The notes: generated by a model from the sequence alone, not told the origin. 64,000 bases of DNA from Acinetobacter sp. NIPH 2699 (GCF_022549355.1 NZ_JAKZGL010000013.1:1-64000), one strand, 5' to 3'. Positions 26,584 through 35,340 are shown, numbered from the stretch's first letter. Made by a program: numbers and translations.

Positions 26584-27753
26584 TTATCGTGTATATATGC
26601 CATCACAAGAAATAAGATCAATCTGACCTCCTTTACTATCTACGTGATATGCAGCCACCATAACCAGTAAATCATATTGAAAAAGGATTTCTACTCGCTG
26701 ATTTCCTTCGGCAAGTAATAAGGTATTCATGACTGGATAACCATCTGTAATTTTGTCATTTTCTTGCTGATTTATTTTAACTTGATAATTGACTTGACCA
26801 CTTTTAATTGAAAGCAGATCTCCTGTCTTTTGAATTTCACAAACCTGCTTATCTTTTTGTCTTAATTTCTTAGACTTAAAATCAGGTAATAAGCCTGAAG
26901 AACAATGCGTCAATATCTTGGTACTCCCTAGATACTGTTCCCCTGCACAAGCCTGATAATTAATTTTTAAACGTGCATAATCCTCTGGTATTAGTGGAAT
27001 TGCATCAACTTGACCTTTAGCAATTAAATCAACTAAATCAGAGTAATCTTTAAAACCTGTCACACCATGAATCGCTTCTTCTAACTTTTCTAATACAGTA
27101 TAATAAGAAGCATTACTCCCCATATCATTTGTTATCAGATTCAAGTCTTTGTCAAGAACATAGCCTTTCTTAATTAATTCTTGTTTTATTACTTCATTAG
27201 CTTTGTTTAAATCCATTGGAGTAAAAATATATTTAGAGTTAAACCAATCTTCAGATTTTTGCTGAGATGCCAAAGCAACGACTAAGGTTGTAATAGGGTT
27301 AACATTAACAAAGACGTCTTTATCAGATACATAAGAGTAGTATGTGTCTTTTACTGAAACGACTTTTAACTTACATGGGAGCTGTTTACGATCTACCTCA
27401 CCAGACCATGATCCATAGAGATCACTTACAACATCTGCTTCAAAACCAGCGCCATTCACACATTTAGCAGTGACGTTCAGTTTAATATTATCCAAAACAT
27501 TGCCATATGCACGAGCATTACCTTTTAACGTAATATACTCAACTTTTGTTTCTGGTTTTGTCTCCGGTTTTGTCTCCGGTTTTGTCTCCGGTTTTGTCTC
27601 CGGTTTTGTCTCCGGTTTTGTCTCCGGTTTTGTCTCCGGTTTTGTCTCCGGTTTTCCAGTGGAATTATTTGAATTACCGCTTCCACCGCCACCACATGCT
27701 GTAAGAAAAACAGTACAAAGTAATGGGAGTATTATTTTTTGTTTAGAAAACAT
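26584..27753 (-). CDS. Lipoprotein with (KPET)9 stalk, unknown function
   Basis: A 389-residue predicted lipoprotein. The signal peptide ends in lipobox LTAC (Cys-20), followed by a GGGGSGNSNNS linker and nine tandem KPET units (about residues 33-69). The rest is a globular domain of about 320 residues. The stalk would hold that domain away from the membrane. Cysteines are spread through it (LNVTAKCVNG, YQACAGEQYLG, THCSSG, KDKQVCEIQ, DLISCDGIY), suggesting disulfides. I recognise no known domain. It is the outermost gene of the accessory island beside acnD. The coding DNA is AT-rich apart from the repeat. Confidence 0.7.
   Translation of the reverse strand: MFSKQKIILPLLCTVFLTACGGGGSGNSNNSTGKPETKPETKPETKPETKPETKPETKPETKPETKPETKVEYITLKGNARAYGNVLDNIKLNVTAKCVNGAGFEADVVSDLYGSWSGEVDRKQLPCKLKVVSVKDTYYSYVSDKDVFVNVNPITTLVVALASQQKSEDWFNSKYIFTPMDLNKANEVIKQELIKKGYVLDKDLNLITNDMGSNASYYTVLEKLEEAIHGVTGFKDYSDLVDLIAKGQVDAIPLIPEDYARLKINYQACAGEQYLGSTKILTHCSSGLLPDFKSKKLRQKDKQVCEIQKTGDLLSIKSGQVNYQVKINQQENDKITDGYPVMNTLLLAEGNQRVEILFQYDLLVMVAAYHVDSKGGQIDLISCDGIYTR
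27554..27655 (-). repeat. 12-bp tandem repeat encoding KPET units
   Basis: Eight identical consecutive 12-base units (GGTTTTGTCTCC on the plus strand) start at 27554, with a partial unit to 27655. Being a multiple of three, slippage would change stalk length without breaking the frame. It lies inside the lipoprotein gene. Confidence 0.9.
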
Positions 27754-27847
27754 TTTTATATCATCTTAGGGAGTTAAATATACTGTGCAGTATAATCTAT
27801 AGTATTTTTATTTCAAAAAAATAATTCTAGTTTTTAAAATCACCTAT

Positions 27848-27877
27848 AAAAAAGCCCTACCATGGCGATAGAGCTTC
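27848..27877 (-). terminator. Relic acnD-type terminator
   Basis: Read leftward it is AAGCTCTATC-GCCATG-GTAGGGCTT followed by a T-run. Its left half is the same as that of the true acnD terminator at 29594-29624 (AAGCTCTATC). It stands 30 bases past the relic acnD stop, as in the real gene. Confidence 0.6.
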
Positions 27878-27906
27878 TTTATAAGAATCAAAAAACCCAG
27901 TAAACT

Positions 27907-28104
27907 AAGCCACTTGACCTTCTAAAAAGTCTTATGCAAAACGTTGTACGCCACCCACTTAATACACAGAGAATTCCTCTGTATCTAAGCGACAAGTCAC
28001 TGGCACTTCAACAATCTCATTTCGACCATTAGCCGTCGAGCGTTCAATCCGCAGAATTAAGTCAGAACGTGGCGAAATGTTCTCTATTACACTGTTTAGT
28101 TGCA
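27907..28104 (-). pseudogene. Decayed copy of the acnD 3' end (relic A)
   Basis: About 200 bases align with the last 200 bases of acnD (29656-29860). Read leftward, the recognisable peptide runs ISPRSDL..IERST..EIVEV..VTCRLDTEE, then on to QRF, DFLEGQVA and the stop. Against acnD, two codons have become in-frame TAA (the Glu after SVY and the Gln after RFA), and small deletions have occurred. This is an old, non-functional duplicate, part of the modular island downstream of acnD. Confidence 0.85.
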
Positions 28105-28220
28105 TTAAGTTTCAAGCTTCCTGCTAAATTCTTCAAGAGGACATTAGAATATATTGAGAATATGGTTCAGCTTTTACTAAATTTACATCAGATGTTTTAA
28201 CATGTGATCCTAATAGTGAA

Positions 28221-28763
28221 TTATCTCACAATAGCTTTCTCACGACCTTTTACAAGTCTTGCTTGTTTAAACTCATTTAACCATTTTGTAGTATCTGCTT
28301 CGGTTAAATCGCCTTTAGTAGAATAACTGATTCGATGCAAACCGTCATTTCCTCGAATAACACGAGTCAATTCAGATTGCTTTAAATGCCCCATACATTC
28401 AGGAAAATTTGCTTGATAATAAATATTATCTGTATCTGATTCTAAAATTTTGAACTCTGTCGAAGGACATTGAGATTTTCTTTGTGCCATGAATTGGTCC
28501 GTAAATTCTTGTGGTGTGCTCTTATTCCCCTCTAAAAATTCAATTGATAGCATTTTTGACCATTGTCCAATCGAATCATTTATAGGAATGAATTCACGGA
28601 TATATCCTTTGCCTACACCAAATTGTTTTTGATATCCAACTTTCCAGTTAGATATATCAATATGACTTGCTACGATTGCTTCTAATGGTTCTTGCTGATA
28701 GAGCGTGGCACAACCCGACAAACCCACAAAAATTGTAAAGACGCATAACATTTTCTTTAACAC
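28221..28763 (-). CDS. Hypothetical lipoprotein
   Basis: A 180-residue predicted lipoprotein. The start MLKKMLCVFTIFVGLSGC has a basic end, hydrophobic core and lipobox LSGC. The mature part is polar, with Cys-containing segments (QCPSTEF, FPECMGHLK), and ends RLVKGREKAIVR. I choose the GTG at 28763, because GGAG lies eight bases upstream; the earlier TTG at 28787 has no RBS and gives a poor signal peptide. I do not recognise the domain. It lies between two relic acnD 3' ends, so it is part of an accessory cassette. Confidence 0.68.
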   Translation of the reverse strand: MLKKMLCVFTIFVGLSGCATLYQQEPLEAIVASHIDISNWKVGYQKQFGVGKGYIREFIPINDSIGQWSKMLSIEFLEGNKSTPQEFTDQFMAQRKSQCPSTEFKILESDTDNIYYQANFPECMGHLKQSELTRVIRGNDGLHRISYSTKGDLTEADTTKWLNEFKQARLVKGREKAIVR

Positions 28764-28800
28764 TAATATCGCTCCAATTGTATTCAAACAATATAGAATA

Positions 28801-28829
28801 CTCTGCTAACTATTTCTGAGCTAGCAGAG
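28801..28829. repeat. Inverted repeat upstream of the lipoprotein cassette
   Basis: CTCTGCTA (28801-28808) and TAGCAGAG (28822-28829), perfect 8-bp arms with a 13-base spacer, between relic B and the lipoprotein start. It may be a terminator for whatever reads through relic B, or an operator; a long T-run is absent. Confidence 0.45.
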
Positions 28830-28881
28830 AAAGATTGCATAATCACATTTGACTAATCAAAATGTATTTTACAAAGAAATT

Positions 28882-28981
28882 AAGCCACTTGACCTTCTAA
28901 AAAGTCTTGTGCAAAACGCTGTAATACACCACCCGCTTCATACACAGAAACTTCTTCTTCTGTATCTAAACGGCAAGTTAT
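28882..28981 (-). pseudogene. Recent partial copy of the acnD 3' end (relic B)
   Basis: About 100 bases, with 10 differences from acnD 29656-29755 by eye. Read leftward, it encodes TCRLDTEEEVSV, then YEAGGVLQRFAQDFLEGQVA and a stop, the same 32 residues as the acnD end, while the changes are almost all synonymous. The stop is TAA rather than TGA. Upstream of these residues the similarity ends abruptly. The copy therefore seems to come from a functional acnD of another lineage, not from local decay. Confidence 0.88.
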
Positions 28982-29016
28982 CGCAGAATCTATATTTTTC
29001 TCTATTATTTCAAAAA

Positions 29017-29409
29017 TTACTCGCCATTTGCCACATAATGCGCATACAAAATATCTGCAAAATCACTTTCAGTGACTTCACCAATTACTAAATCTCTGAC
29101 AGCATCGGCTAACAGCTCGTTATCTTGTAATAGTTCATAATCATTCAAAGACAAATATTCTAAAGCTACAGCTAAACCAGTCCGTTTATTCGCATCAGAT
29201 AATGCGTGAGCATTTGCAATACTTGAGGCATATTTAGCTGCTATTTCAAACACATCGTCTAAGCCTTCATAAACAATCGCATTATCAACACGAGCTAAAG
29301 CACCTTGCAGCTTTCCAACATCCGCTGCACCTTTCATGCCTTTTTCTGTAGCTAAAATAAAAGCATTAATCTCAATTACACGTTCAAATGGAAAGCAAAT
29401 AATATTCAT
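29017..29409 (-). CDS. doc: Doc-type toxin (death-on-curing, Fic fold)
   Basis: A 130-residue Doc family toxin. The Fic signature is complete and of the Doc form: NAHALSDANKRTGLAVALEYL near residues 67-86, with H-x-L-x-D-x-N-K-R. It starts IICFPFERVIEINAFIL and contains KLQGALARVDNAIVYEG. Doc proteins phosphorylate elongation factor Tu and stop translation; full Fic enzymes AMPylate. The ATG overlaps the stop of the upstream antitoxin by one base (TAATG), as is normal for a toxin-antitoxin pair. It sits between acnD and relic B and is probably mobile. Confidence 0.9.
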   Translation of the reverse strand: MNIICFPFERVIEINAFILATEKGMKGAADVGKLQGALARVDNAIVYEGLDDVFEIAAKYASSIANAHALSDANKRTGLAVALEYLSLNDYELLQDNELLADAVRDLVIGEVTESDFADILYAHYVANGE

Positions 29410-29579
29410 TACATATCTGCAAGGCGCTTAAATGTCTTACTATGTGTACGCAATGCTAGTTTTGTTTCTGACTTTACGATCTGACGACCAGTTTCACCTG
29501 ACAAATCTAATTGCTTCGTTGCCTGAATTCTTGGACGTTCAACCGCAGCAACACCATATTTTTCTATTTTTTTATTCAT
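29409..29579 (-). CDS. 56-residue antitoxin partner of Doc
   Basis: A short gene missed by length cut-offs. It begins at the ATG at 29579 and ends with TAA at 29409-29411, overlapping the toxin ATG. The 56 residues are basic and polar: MNKKIEKYGVAAVERPRIQ, then LDLSGETGRQIVKSETKLA and a C-terminal HSKTFKRLADM. There is no recognisable DNA-binding domain of the Phd/AbrB type, but short antitoxins for Fic/Doc toxins (as in YhfG-Fic) are of this size. Antitoxin function is inferred from overlap and position. RBS is weak (GGAATT). Confidence 0.75.
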   Translation of the reverse strand: MNKKIEKYGVAAVERPRIQATKQLDLSGETGRQIVKSETKLALRTHSKTFKRLADM

Positions 29580-29593
29580 CAACCAATTCCAAT

Positions 29594-29624
29594 AAAAAAA
29601 AGCTCCATCCTAAGATAGAGCTTT
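29594..29624 (-). terminator. Terminator of the prp operon (after acnD)
   Basis: AAAGCTC and GAGCTTT form the stem, and leftward transcription then meets eight T residues. It follows the acnD stop by about 30 bases and partly precedes the antitoxin start, so the antitoxin promoter must lie within it or inside acnD. Confidence 0.8.
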
Positions 29625-29653
29625 CCTGTCATTTTTACAATGTTAAAGCATTA

Positions 29654-32275
29654 TCAAGCCACTTGACCTTCCAAGAAATCCTGTGCAAAACGCTGTAATA
29701 CCCCACCCGCTTCATACACAGAAACTTCTTCTTCTGTATCGAGACGGCACGTCACAGCTACTTCAATAATTTCTTCTTTGCCTTCATCAGTCGAACGCTC
29801 GATCACTAAAGTTAAGTCAGAACGTGGTGAGATATTACCAATCACACTATAAAGCTCAGTACCATCTAGCTTTAAGGTCTTACGGTTAACGCCTGGCTTA
29901 AACTCAAGCGGTAATACACCCATACCCACCAAATTAGTACGGTGAATGCGCTCAAAGCCCTCTGCCACGATCGCTTCCACACCTGCAAGACGTACACCTT
30001 TGGCAGCCCAGTCACGACTAGAACCCTGACCATAATCCGCACCTGCCACAATGATCAACGGTTGCTTACGGTTCATGTAAGTTTCAATCGCTTCCCACAT
30101 CCGCATTACTTCGCCTTCAGGCTCTACACGCGCTTTTGAACCTTGTTTAATCGTGCCGTCTGAACGAACCACCATTTCATTAAACAATTTCGGGTTGGCA
30201 AATGTCGCACGTTGCGTGGTGAGATGGTCGCCACGATGCGTTGCGTATGAGTTAAAGTCTTCCTCAGGTACACCCATTTTCGCCAAATACTCACCAGACG
30301 CACTATCAAGGACAATGGCATTTGATGGCGATAAATGATCGGTGGTAATGTTGTCACCCAAGATCGCAAGTGGACGCATATTGGCTAAAGTACGCGGCGC
30401 AGCCAATGCCCCTTCCCAATACGGCGGACGGCGAATATAAGTACTCATTGGTCGCCAGTCATACAGTGGACTTGCCGCTTCTTCATTTACACCCAGATCA
30501 AACATTGGAATGTAAATTTTACGGAACTGTTCAGGCTTGACTGACTCTTTGACCAAGGCATCAATTTCAGCATCCGATGGCCAGATGTCTTTTAGGTAAA
30601 TTGGATTGCCGTCTTTATCTGTACCAAGCGCATCTTTTTCAATGTCAAAACGAATCGTTCCTGCAATCGCATAGGCTACGACAAGCGGTGGCGATGCCAA
30701 AAATGCTTGTTTGGCATAAGGATGAATACGACCATCGAAGTTACGGTTACCAGAAAGCACTGCGGTCGCATACAAGTCACGGTCAATGATTTCTTGTTGA
30801 AGCACTGGATCGAGTGCACCTGACATGCCATTACACGTCGTACAAGCATAGGCCACGATACCAAAGCCTAATTTCTCTAGGTCTTTCAGTACGCCTGCTT
30901 CTTCAAGGTACAGCGCAGCCGCTTTTGAACCTGGAGCAAATGAAGATTTCACCCAAGGCTTACGCACTAAGCCCAATTCATTGGCTTTACGTGCCAATAA
31001 ACCTGCGGCAACAGTATTACGTGGGTTTGAGGTATTGGTACATGAGGTGATTGCAGCAATGATGATTGCACCATCAGGCATTAAACCATCAGTACGATGT
31101 TCAACTACACCTGCAATACCTTTGGCTTTCAAATCAGCAGTCGAAACACGCGCATGTGGGTTTGATGGCCCTGCGATATTACGGGTTACGCTTGAAAGAT
31201 CAAAACGGAGTACACGAGGATATTGCGCTTGGGTCATATCCGTTGCCCAAAGACCGATTTCTTTGGCGTATTGTTCAACCAGTTTGACTTGTTCTGCTTC
31301 ACGACCCGTCAAGGTTAAATAATCAATGGTGTTTTGGTCGATGTAGAACATCGCAGCGGTTGCACCATATTCAGGGGTCATGTTGGAGATGGTGGCACGA
31401 TCACCAATCGACATGGTGTCCGCACCTTCGCCGAAGAACTCTAGATATGCACCGACCACCCGCTCTTTACGCAAGAACTCGGTTAAGGCTAAGACGATAT
31501 CGGTTGCAGTAATGCCTGCCTGACGTTGACCAACAAACTCAACCCCAATAATGTCAGGTAGGCGCATCCACGATGCACGACCCAACATCACATTTTCAGC
31601 TTCTAAACCACCGACACCAATCGAAATCACACCAAGCGCATCGGTATGTGGTGTATGCGAATCTGTACCGACACAAGTATCGGGAAAAGCCAAACCATCA
31701 CGGTTTTGAATCACTGGAGACATTTTCTCCAAGTTGATTTGGTGCATGATGCCGTTGCCCGCAGGAATCACATCGACATTTTTAAAGGCGGTTTTGGTCC
31801 ACTCAATAAAATGGAAACGGTCTTCATTACGACGATCTTCGATGGCACGGTTTTTTTCAAATGCATCTGGATCAAAACCGCCAAATTCTACTGCGAGTGA
31901 ATGGTCTACGATCAACTGCGTTGGTACAACAGGATTGACTTTAGAGGGATCACCACCTTGTTCGGCAATGGCATCACGCAAGCCTGCAAGGTCAACCAAA
32001 GCGGTTTGACCTAAGATGTCGTGACAGACTACGCGCGCAGGATACCAAGGAAAATCCATGTCCTGACGACGTTCGATCAATTGTTTTAAGGCATCGGTGA
32101 GCAACGTTGGATCACAACGGCGAACCAACTGCTCTGCCAATACTTTCGAGGTATACGGCAAAGTCGCGTACGCGCCTGGCTGAATATCTTCAACGGCTTG
32201 ACGCACGTCATAGTATTCGAGCTGGGTATCGCCATTATAATTTGGCAGCGGTTTACGGTATTGTGTGTTATTCAT
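29654..32275 (-). CDS. acnD: 2-methylisocitrate dehydratase, Fe-S dependent
   Basis: An 873-residue aconitase-family enzyme. The [4Fe-4S] cysteines are in AAITSCTNTSNPRN and AYACTTCNGMSG. The substrate-binding GTDSHTPHTDALGVISIGVGG and the C-terminal swivel domain (ADYGQGSSRDWAAKG) are present. Length and sequence (for example RRNEDRFHFIEWTKTAFKNV) fit AcnD rather than AcnA. With prpC and prpB it would dehydrate 2-methylcitrate in propionyl-CoA breakdown. The ATG at 32275 is preferred; a GTG at 32284 lies inside prpC. prpF, the usual partner, is not adjacent. Confidence 0.9.
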   Translation of the reverse strand: MNNTQYRKPLPNYNGDTQLEYYDVRQAVEDIQPGAYATLPYTSKVLAEQLVRRCDPTLLTDALKQLIERRQDMDFPWYPARVVCHDILGQTALVDLAGLRDAIAEQGGDPSKVNPVVPTQLIVDHSLAVEFGGFDPDAFEKNRAIEDRRNEDRFHFIEWTKTAFKNVDVIPAGNGIMHQINLEKMSPVIQNRDGLAFPDTCVGTDSHTPHTDALGVISIGVGGLEAENVMLGRASWMRLPDIIGVEFVGQRQAGITATDIVLALTEFLRKERVVGAYLEFFGEGADTMSIGDRATISNMTPEYGATAAMFYIDQNTIDYLTLTGREAEQVKLVEQYAKEIGLWATDMTQAQYPRVLRFDLSSVTRNIAGPSNPHARVSTADLKAKGIAGVVEHRTDGLMPDGAIIIAAITSCTNTSNPRNTVAAGLLARKANELGLVRKPWVKSSFAPGSKAAALYLEEAGVLKDLEKLGFGIVAYACTTCNGMSGALDPVLQQEIIDRDLYATAVLSGNRNFDGRIHPYAKQAFLASPPLVVAYAIAGTIRFDIEKDALGTDKDGNPIYLKDIWPSDAEIDALVKESVKPEQFRKIYIPMFDLGVNEEAASPLYDWRPMSTYIRRPPYWEGALAAPRTLANMRPLAILGDNITTDHLSPSNAIVLDSASGEYLAKMGVPEEDFNSYATHRGDHLTTQRATFANPKLFNEMVVRSDGTIKQGSKARVEPEGEVMRMWEAIETYMNRKQPLIIVAGADYGQGSSRDWAAKGVRLAGVEAIVAEGFERIHRTNLVGMGVLPLEFKPGVNRKTLKLDGTELYSVIGNISPRSDLTLVIERSTDEGKEEIIEVAVTCRLDTEEEVSVYEAGGVLQRFAQDFLEGQVA

Positions 32276-32276
32276 A

Positions 32277-33437
32277 TTAGCCACGCTCCGCCAAAGGTTT
32301 GAATTCTAGATTTTCAGGGCCTGTATAGTTCGCGCTTGGACGAATGATCTTGCCGTCTTGACGTTGCTCAATCACATGCGCTGACCAACCTGCGGTACGT
32401 GCAATCACAAACAATGGCGTAAACATGGCGGTAGGAACACCCATCAAGTGATAGCTCACTGCACTAAACCAATCGAGGTTCGGGAACATGTTCTTCACTT
32501 CTTTCATCACCGCTTCTAGACGTTCAGCAATCAAATACATTTTGTTATTTTCTTGCGCTTCAGCAAGATCATAAGCCACTTTCTTGATCACTTCGTTACG
32601 TGGATCAGAGATCGTATAAACAGGGTGACCAAAACCAATGATCACTTCTTTTTTCTCTACGCGGCTACGGATGTCTGCTTCTGCTTCGTCGGCATTGTCA
32701 TAACGCTGTTGAATCACGAACGCAACTTCGTTCGCACCACCATGTTTTGGTCCACGTAGCGCACCAATACCGCCTGTAATCGCTGAGTACATGTCTGAAC
32801 CTGTACCTGCCACCACGCGCGAGGTAAATGTTGATGCATTGAATTCATGCTCTGCATACAGAATCAATGAAGTGTGCATCGCTTCAGTCCATTCCTCTGA
32901 CGGTTTTTCACCATGCAACAAATGTAAGAAATGCGCGGCAATCGAGTCATCATCGGTTTCAACTTCGATACGGCGACCATTGTTGCTAAAGTGATACCAG
33001 TACAACAACATTGAGCCTAAGCTTGCCATCAATTTGTCAGCAATGTCTTTTGCGCCTGCTTCGTTGTGGTCTTCATGTTCTGGCGTTAAACAACCTAGAA
33101 CAGATACCCCTGTACGCATCACATCCATTGGATGAGCTGATGGAGGAAGTTGCTCAAGTGCAGTTTTGAGTGCCGCTGGTAAGCCACGCAGTGCTTTTAA
33201 TTTGGCTTTATAGGCTTTCAGTTCAGCTTTGTTGGGTAATTTGCCATGCACAAGTAAATGCGCCACTTCTTCAAATTGACTGCCCACTGCAAGATCAAGA
33301 ATGTCATAACCACGATAGTGCAAATCGTTACCGCTGCGGCCTACGGTACACAGTGCGGTATTACCTGCAACTTGACCACTGAGTGCGACTGATTTTTTTG
33401 GTTTGAAGCCTGTTGTTAGCGTTTCATTACTGCTCAT
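32277..33437 (-). CDS. prpC: 2-methylcitrate synthase
   Basis: A 386-residue citrate-synthase family enzyme. The catalytic His regions are [19 protein letters not shown] and [16 protein letters not shown], with the Asp later in the C-terminal [14 protein letters not shown] segment. The start [23 protein letters not shown] is typical of PrpC. It condenses propionyl-CoA with oxaloacetate. It has RBS AAGGACA, ends in the TAATATG that starts acnD, and lies 297 bases after prpB. Confidence 0.93.
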   Translation of the reverse strand: MSSNETLTTGFKPKKSVALSGQVAGNTALCTVGRSGNDLHYRGYDILDLAVGSQFEEVAHLLVHGKLPNKAELKAYKAKLKALRGLPAALKTALEQLPPSAHPMDVMRTGVSVLGCLTPEHEDHNEAGAKDIADKLMASLGSMLLYWYHFSNNGRRIEVETDDDSIAAHFLHLLHGEKPSEEWTEAMHTSLILYAEHEFNASTFTSRVVAGTGSDMYSAITGGIGALRGPKHGGANEVAFVIQQRYDNADEAEADIRSRVEKKEVIIGFGHPVYTISDPRNEVIKKVAYDLAEAQENNKMYLIAERLEAVMKEVKNMFPNLDWFSAVSYHLMGVPTAMFTPLFVIARTAGWSAHVIEQRQDGKIIRPSANYTGPENLEFKPLAERG

Positions 33438-33734
33438 AAGATTGTCCTTTTTTATCCTTAGGTGAATTTCGTAGCGGTGTCATACCGAACTCTCATCTTA
33501 TTTGAGGATAAGCCTTCGGCTGGACTTACTTTTGATGGATCAAAAGTAAGCAAAAATCCTTTGTTGGCCTGACGGTACGTCCTTGCTACCGCAGCCCAAC
33601 GTAGCGGCATCCATGCCGCCTTCACGATCATTAAGACCTTCATGAAACTGATAAAAATACTCTTTTTATCTCCACTAGAAAGTCTTCAATTCGTGAATTC
33701 CCTCTCCCTCTGGGGTAGGTTAGGAGGGGGGAAA
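33438..33734. other. Gene-free spacer between prpB and prpC
   Basis: About 300 bases with no gene. It holds a perfect 12-bp hairpin (33525-33550) and a C-rich/G-rich patch near prpB (CCCTCTCC...GGAGGGGG at 33701-33735). Spacers this long within an operon suggest an internal mRNA processing or attenuation point, or a small mobile repeat. No transposase sequence is present. Confidence 0.5.
33525..33550. repeat. Perfect 12-bp hairpin in the prpB-prpC spacer
   Basis: CTTACTTTTGAT and ATCAAAAGTAAG are perfectly complementary, separated only by GG. No T-run follows on the transcribed strand, so it looks like a dispersed palindromic repeat or RNA processing element rather than a terminator. Confidence 0.65.
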
Positions 33735-34616
33735 TTACTTGCTCTTCGCAAAAGTTCCATCAAGGTATTGTTCAAACGCATGGTAGTTAATGCGCTCATA
33801 CAATTCCTGACGCGTTTGCATGGTGTCCACCACATTCTTCTGCGTGCCTTCTTTGCGCAAAGTCTCATAGACATTTTCTGCTGCTTTATTCATCGCGCGG
33901 AATGCAGAAAGTGGATATAAGGCAATGCTGACATCAGCAGAAGCCAATTCTTCCGTGGTGAACAATGGTGTAGAACCAAATTCAGTAATGTTCGCCAAGA
34001 CTGGAACTTTGGTCAGATCAGCAAATTGCTTATACATGGCCAACTCAGTGATTGCTTCAGGGAATAACATATCCGCACCTGCTTCAATATATGCACCTGC
34101 ACGATCAATCGCTGCTTGTAGGCCTTCAACTGCTAAAGCGTCCGTACGCGCCATAATCACAAAGTTTTCATCGGTGCGCGCATCAACTGCTGCCTTAATA
34201 CGGTCAACCATTTCTTGTTGCGTCACGATGGCTTTGTTTGGACGGTGACCACAACGTTTAGCACCGACTTGATCTTCGATATGCATCGCTGCCGCACCAA
34301 ACTTAATCATCGACTTGGTGGTACGCGCGATATTAAATGCAGATGCACCAAAACCGGTATCCACATCCACCAACAACGGTAAATCACAAACATCAGTAAT
34401 ACGACGGACATCAGTGAGCACATCATCAAGATTGCTAATGCCTAAATCAGGTAAGCCCAACGAACCTGCCGCGACACCGCCACCTGATAAATAAATCGCT
34501 TTATAACCTGCACGCTTTGCCAATAAAGCATGGTTCGCATTAATTGCACCCACCACTTGTAATGGTTTTTCATTTGCGACCGCGTCGCGGAATAGCTGAC
34601 CAGCAGATTTAGCCAT
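33735..34616 (-). CDS. prpB: Methylisocitrate lyase
   Basis: A 293-residue isocitrate-lyase family enzyme. The catalytic cysteine is in [14 protein letters not shown]. Metal and substrate positions are in [10 protein letters not shown] and [12 protein letters not shown], and [15 protein letters not shown] is the C-terminal conserved part. It cleaves 2-methylisocitrate to pyruvate and succinate. The ATG at 34616 is preceded by AAGGAGAA and overlaps the end of the GntR gene by eight bases; the frame to 34673 would add 19 unrelated residues. Translation is probably coupled to the regulator. Confidence 0.92.
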   Translation of the reverse strand: MAKSAGQLFRDAVANEKPLQVVGAINANHALLAKRAGYKAIYLSGGGVAAGSLGLPDLGISNLDDVLTDVRRITDVCDLPLLVDVDTGFGASAFNIARTTKSMIKFGAAAMHIEDQVGAKRCGHRPNKAIVTQQEMVDRIKAAVDARTDENFVIMARTDALAVEGLQAAIDRAGAYIEAGADMLFPEAITELAMYKQFADLTKVPVLANITEFGSTPLFTTEELASADVSIALYPLSAFRAMNKAAENVYETLRKEGTQKNVVDTMQTRQELYERINYHAFEQYLDGTFAKSK

Positions 34617-35340
34617 GTTGATGTTCTCCTTGAGTTTGCAACAATGTTTGCTCAACAATTTTGTAAGATGCATTGATATGACGATGCATCAGCATTTCGG
34701 CAAGTTCACCGTCACCTTCAGCAATCGCATCTAAAATGCGGATATGTTCTTCCCAAGCTTTGCTGGGTCGATTTGGGGTATTTGAAAACTGGATGCGATA
34801 CATCCGAATCAGATGGTAAAGCTCATCACAGAGCATTTTTTCGAGGGTTTTATTGCCACTACTTTTGATAATGCAGTAATGGAAATCATCTTGCCCTTCT
34901 TGCAAGTAATAGCCTTTTCCTGCTTTAAAATTTTCATCTTCAGCATGTAAACGTAATACATCCCGCAATGCCAAGATTTGTTTTTTATCAATATGTTGAG
35001 CAGCGAGTTTACAAGCCAAGCCTTCTAAAGAAGCACGAATCTGGTACAGCTCTTGAAACTGTTGTAGCGAGAGGGAAACCACACGTGCGCCAATATGCGC
35101 AGTACGCTCTACCAACTTCTGTCCTTCAAGACGATGAATCGCTTCACGCAAAGGCCCACGGCTAATCCCATACACACGTGCCAGTTCAGGTTCAGAAATC
35201 TTACTGCCCGCAGGAATCTGCCCCAAGACGATTGCGGATTGAATTTGCTTAAATACGTGTTCCGTCAGTGTTCTTCCCTGACTTGTGCTGATGGCTTGTG
35301 GAACAAGGGTATCTTGCATATTGTCAACAATCTCTAGCAT
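34609..35340 (-). CDS. GntR (FadR/FCD) family regulator of the prp operon
   Basis: A 243-residue GntR regulator. The N-terminal winged helix-turn-helix is [29 protein letters not shown]; the C-terminal FCD domain has the metal-binding pattern [20 protein letters not shown] and [14 protein letters not shown]. It is the first gene of the gntR-prpB-prpC-acnD operon and presumably senses a methylcitrate-cycle intermediate. An alternative start at 35319 (MQDTLV) lies directly behind an ATTGTCAACAAT palindrome, and neither start has a strong RBS. Confidence 0.87.
   Translation of the reverse strand: MLEIVDNMQDTLVPQAISTSQGRTLTEHVFKQIQSAIVLGQIPAGSKISEPELARVYGISRGPLREAIHRLEGQKLVERTAHIGARVVSLSLQQFQELYQIRASLEGLACKLAAQHIDKKQILALRDVLRLHAEDENFKAGKGYYLQEGQDDFHYCIIKSSGNKTLEKMLCDELYHLIRMYRIQFSNTPNRPSKAWEEHIRILDAIAEGDGELAEMLMHRHINASYKIVEQTLLQTQGEHQHG
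35320..35331. promoter_or_regulatory. Operator 1 (ATTGTNNACAAT), start of gntR
   Basis: ATTGTCAACAAT, a palindrome of the FadR-branch GntR type, at the very start of gntR (directly upstream of the alternative ATG 35319). Autoregulation is inferred. Confidence 0.6.

Larger units (their letters stand above)
27754..28220. other. Intergenic segment with relic acnD terminator and 3' end
   Basis: This 467-base gap has no intact gene. From left to right it holds the promoter region of the KPET lipoprotein, a hairpin resembling the acnD terminator (27848-27877), and a decayed copy of the acnD 3' end (27907-28104). The remaining part up to the next lipoprotein is AT-rich and featureless. Confidence 0.7.

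Noticed and set aside
27554-27655. Possible CRISPR-like array
   Set aside because: The 12-base units are contiguous, without spacers, and encode a peptide repeat.
27470-27769. Rightward 99-codon frame with VSGF repeats
   Set aside because: It is the antisense of the KPET repeat of the lipoprotein gene; no RBS and no family resemblance.
28221-28787. Longer start (TTG at 28787) for the lipoprotein
   Set aside because: No ribosome-binding site precedes it, and the GTG at 28763 has GGAG at good distance and gives a normal lipoprotein signal.
26584-29660. Insertion sequence or prophage at the acnD island
   Set aside because: No transposase, integrase, terminal inverted repeats or target duplications were found; the duplicated acnD ends explain the structure better.
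30577-31322. Rightward frames over acnD
   Set aside because: Shadows of the aconitase-family gene, without start signals or family matches.
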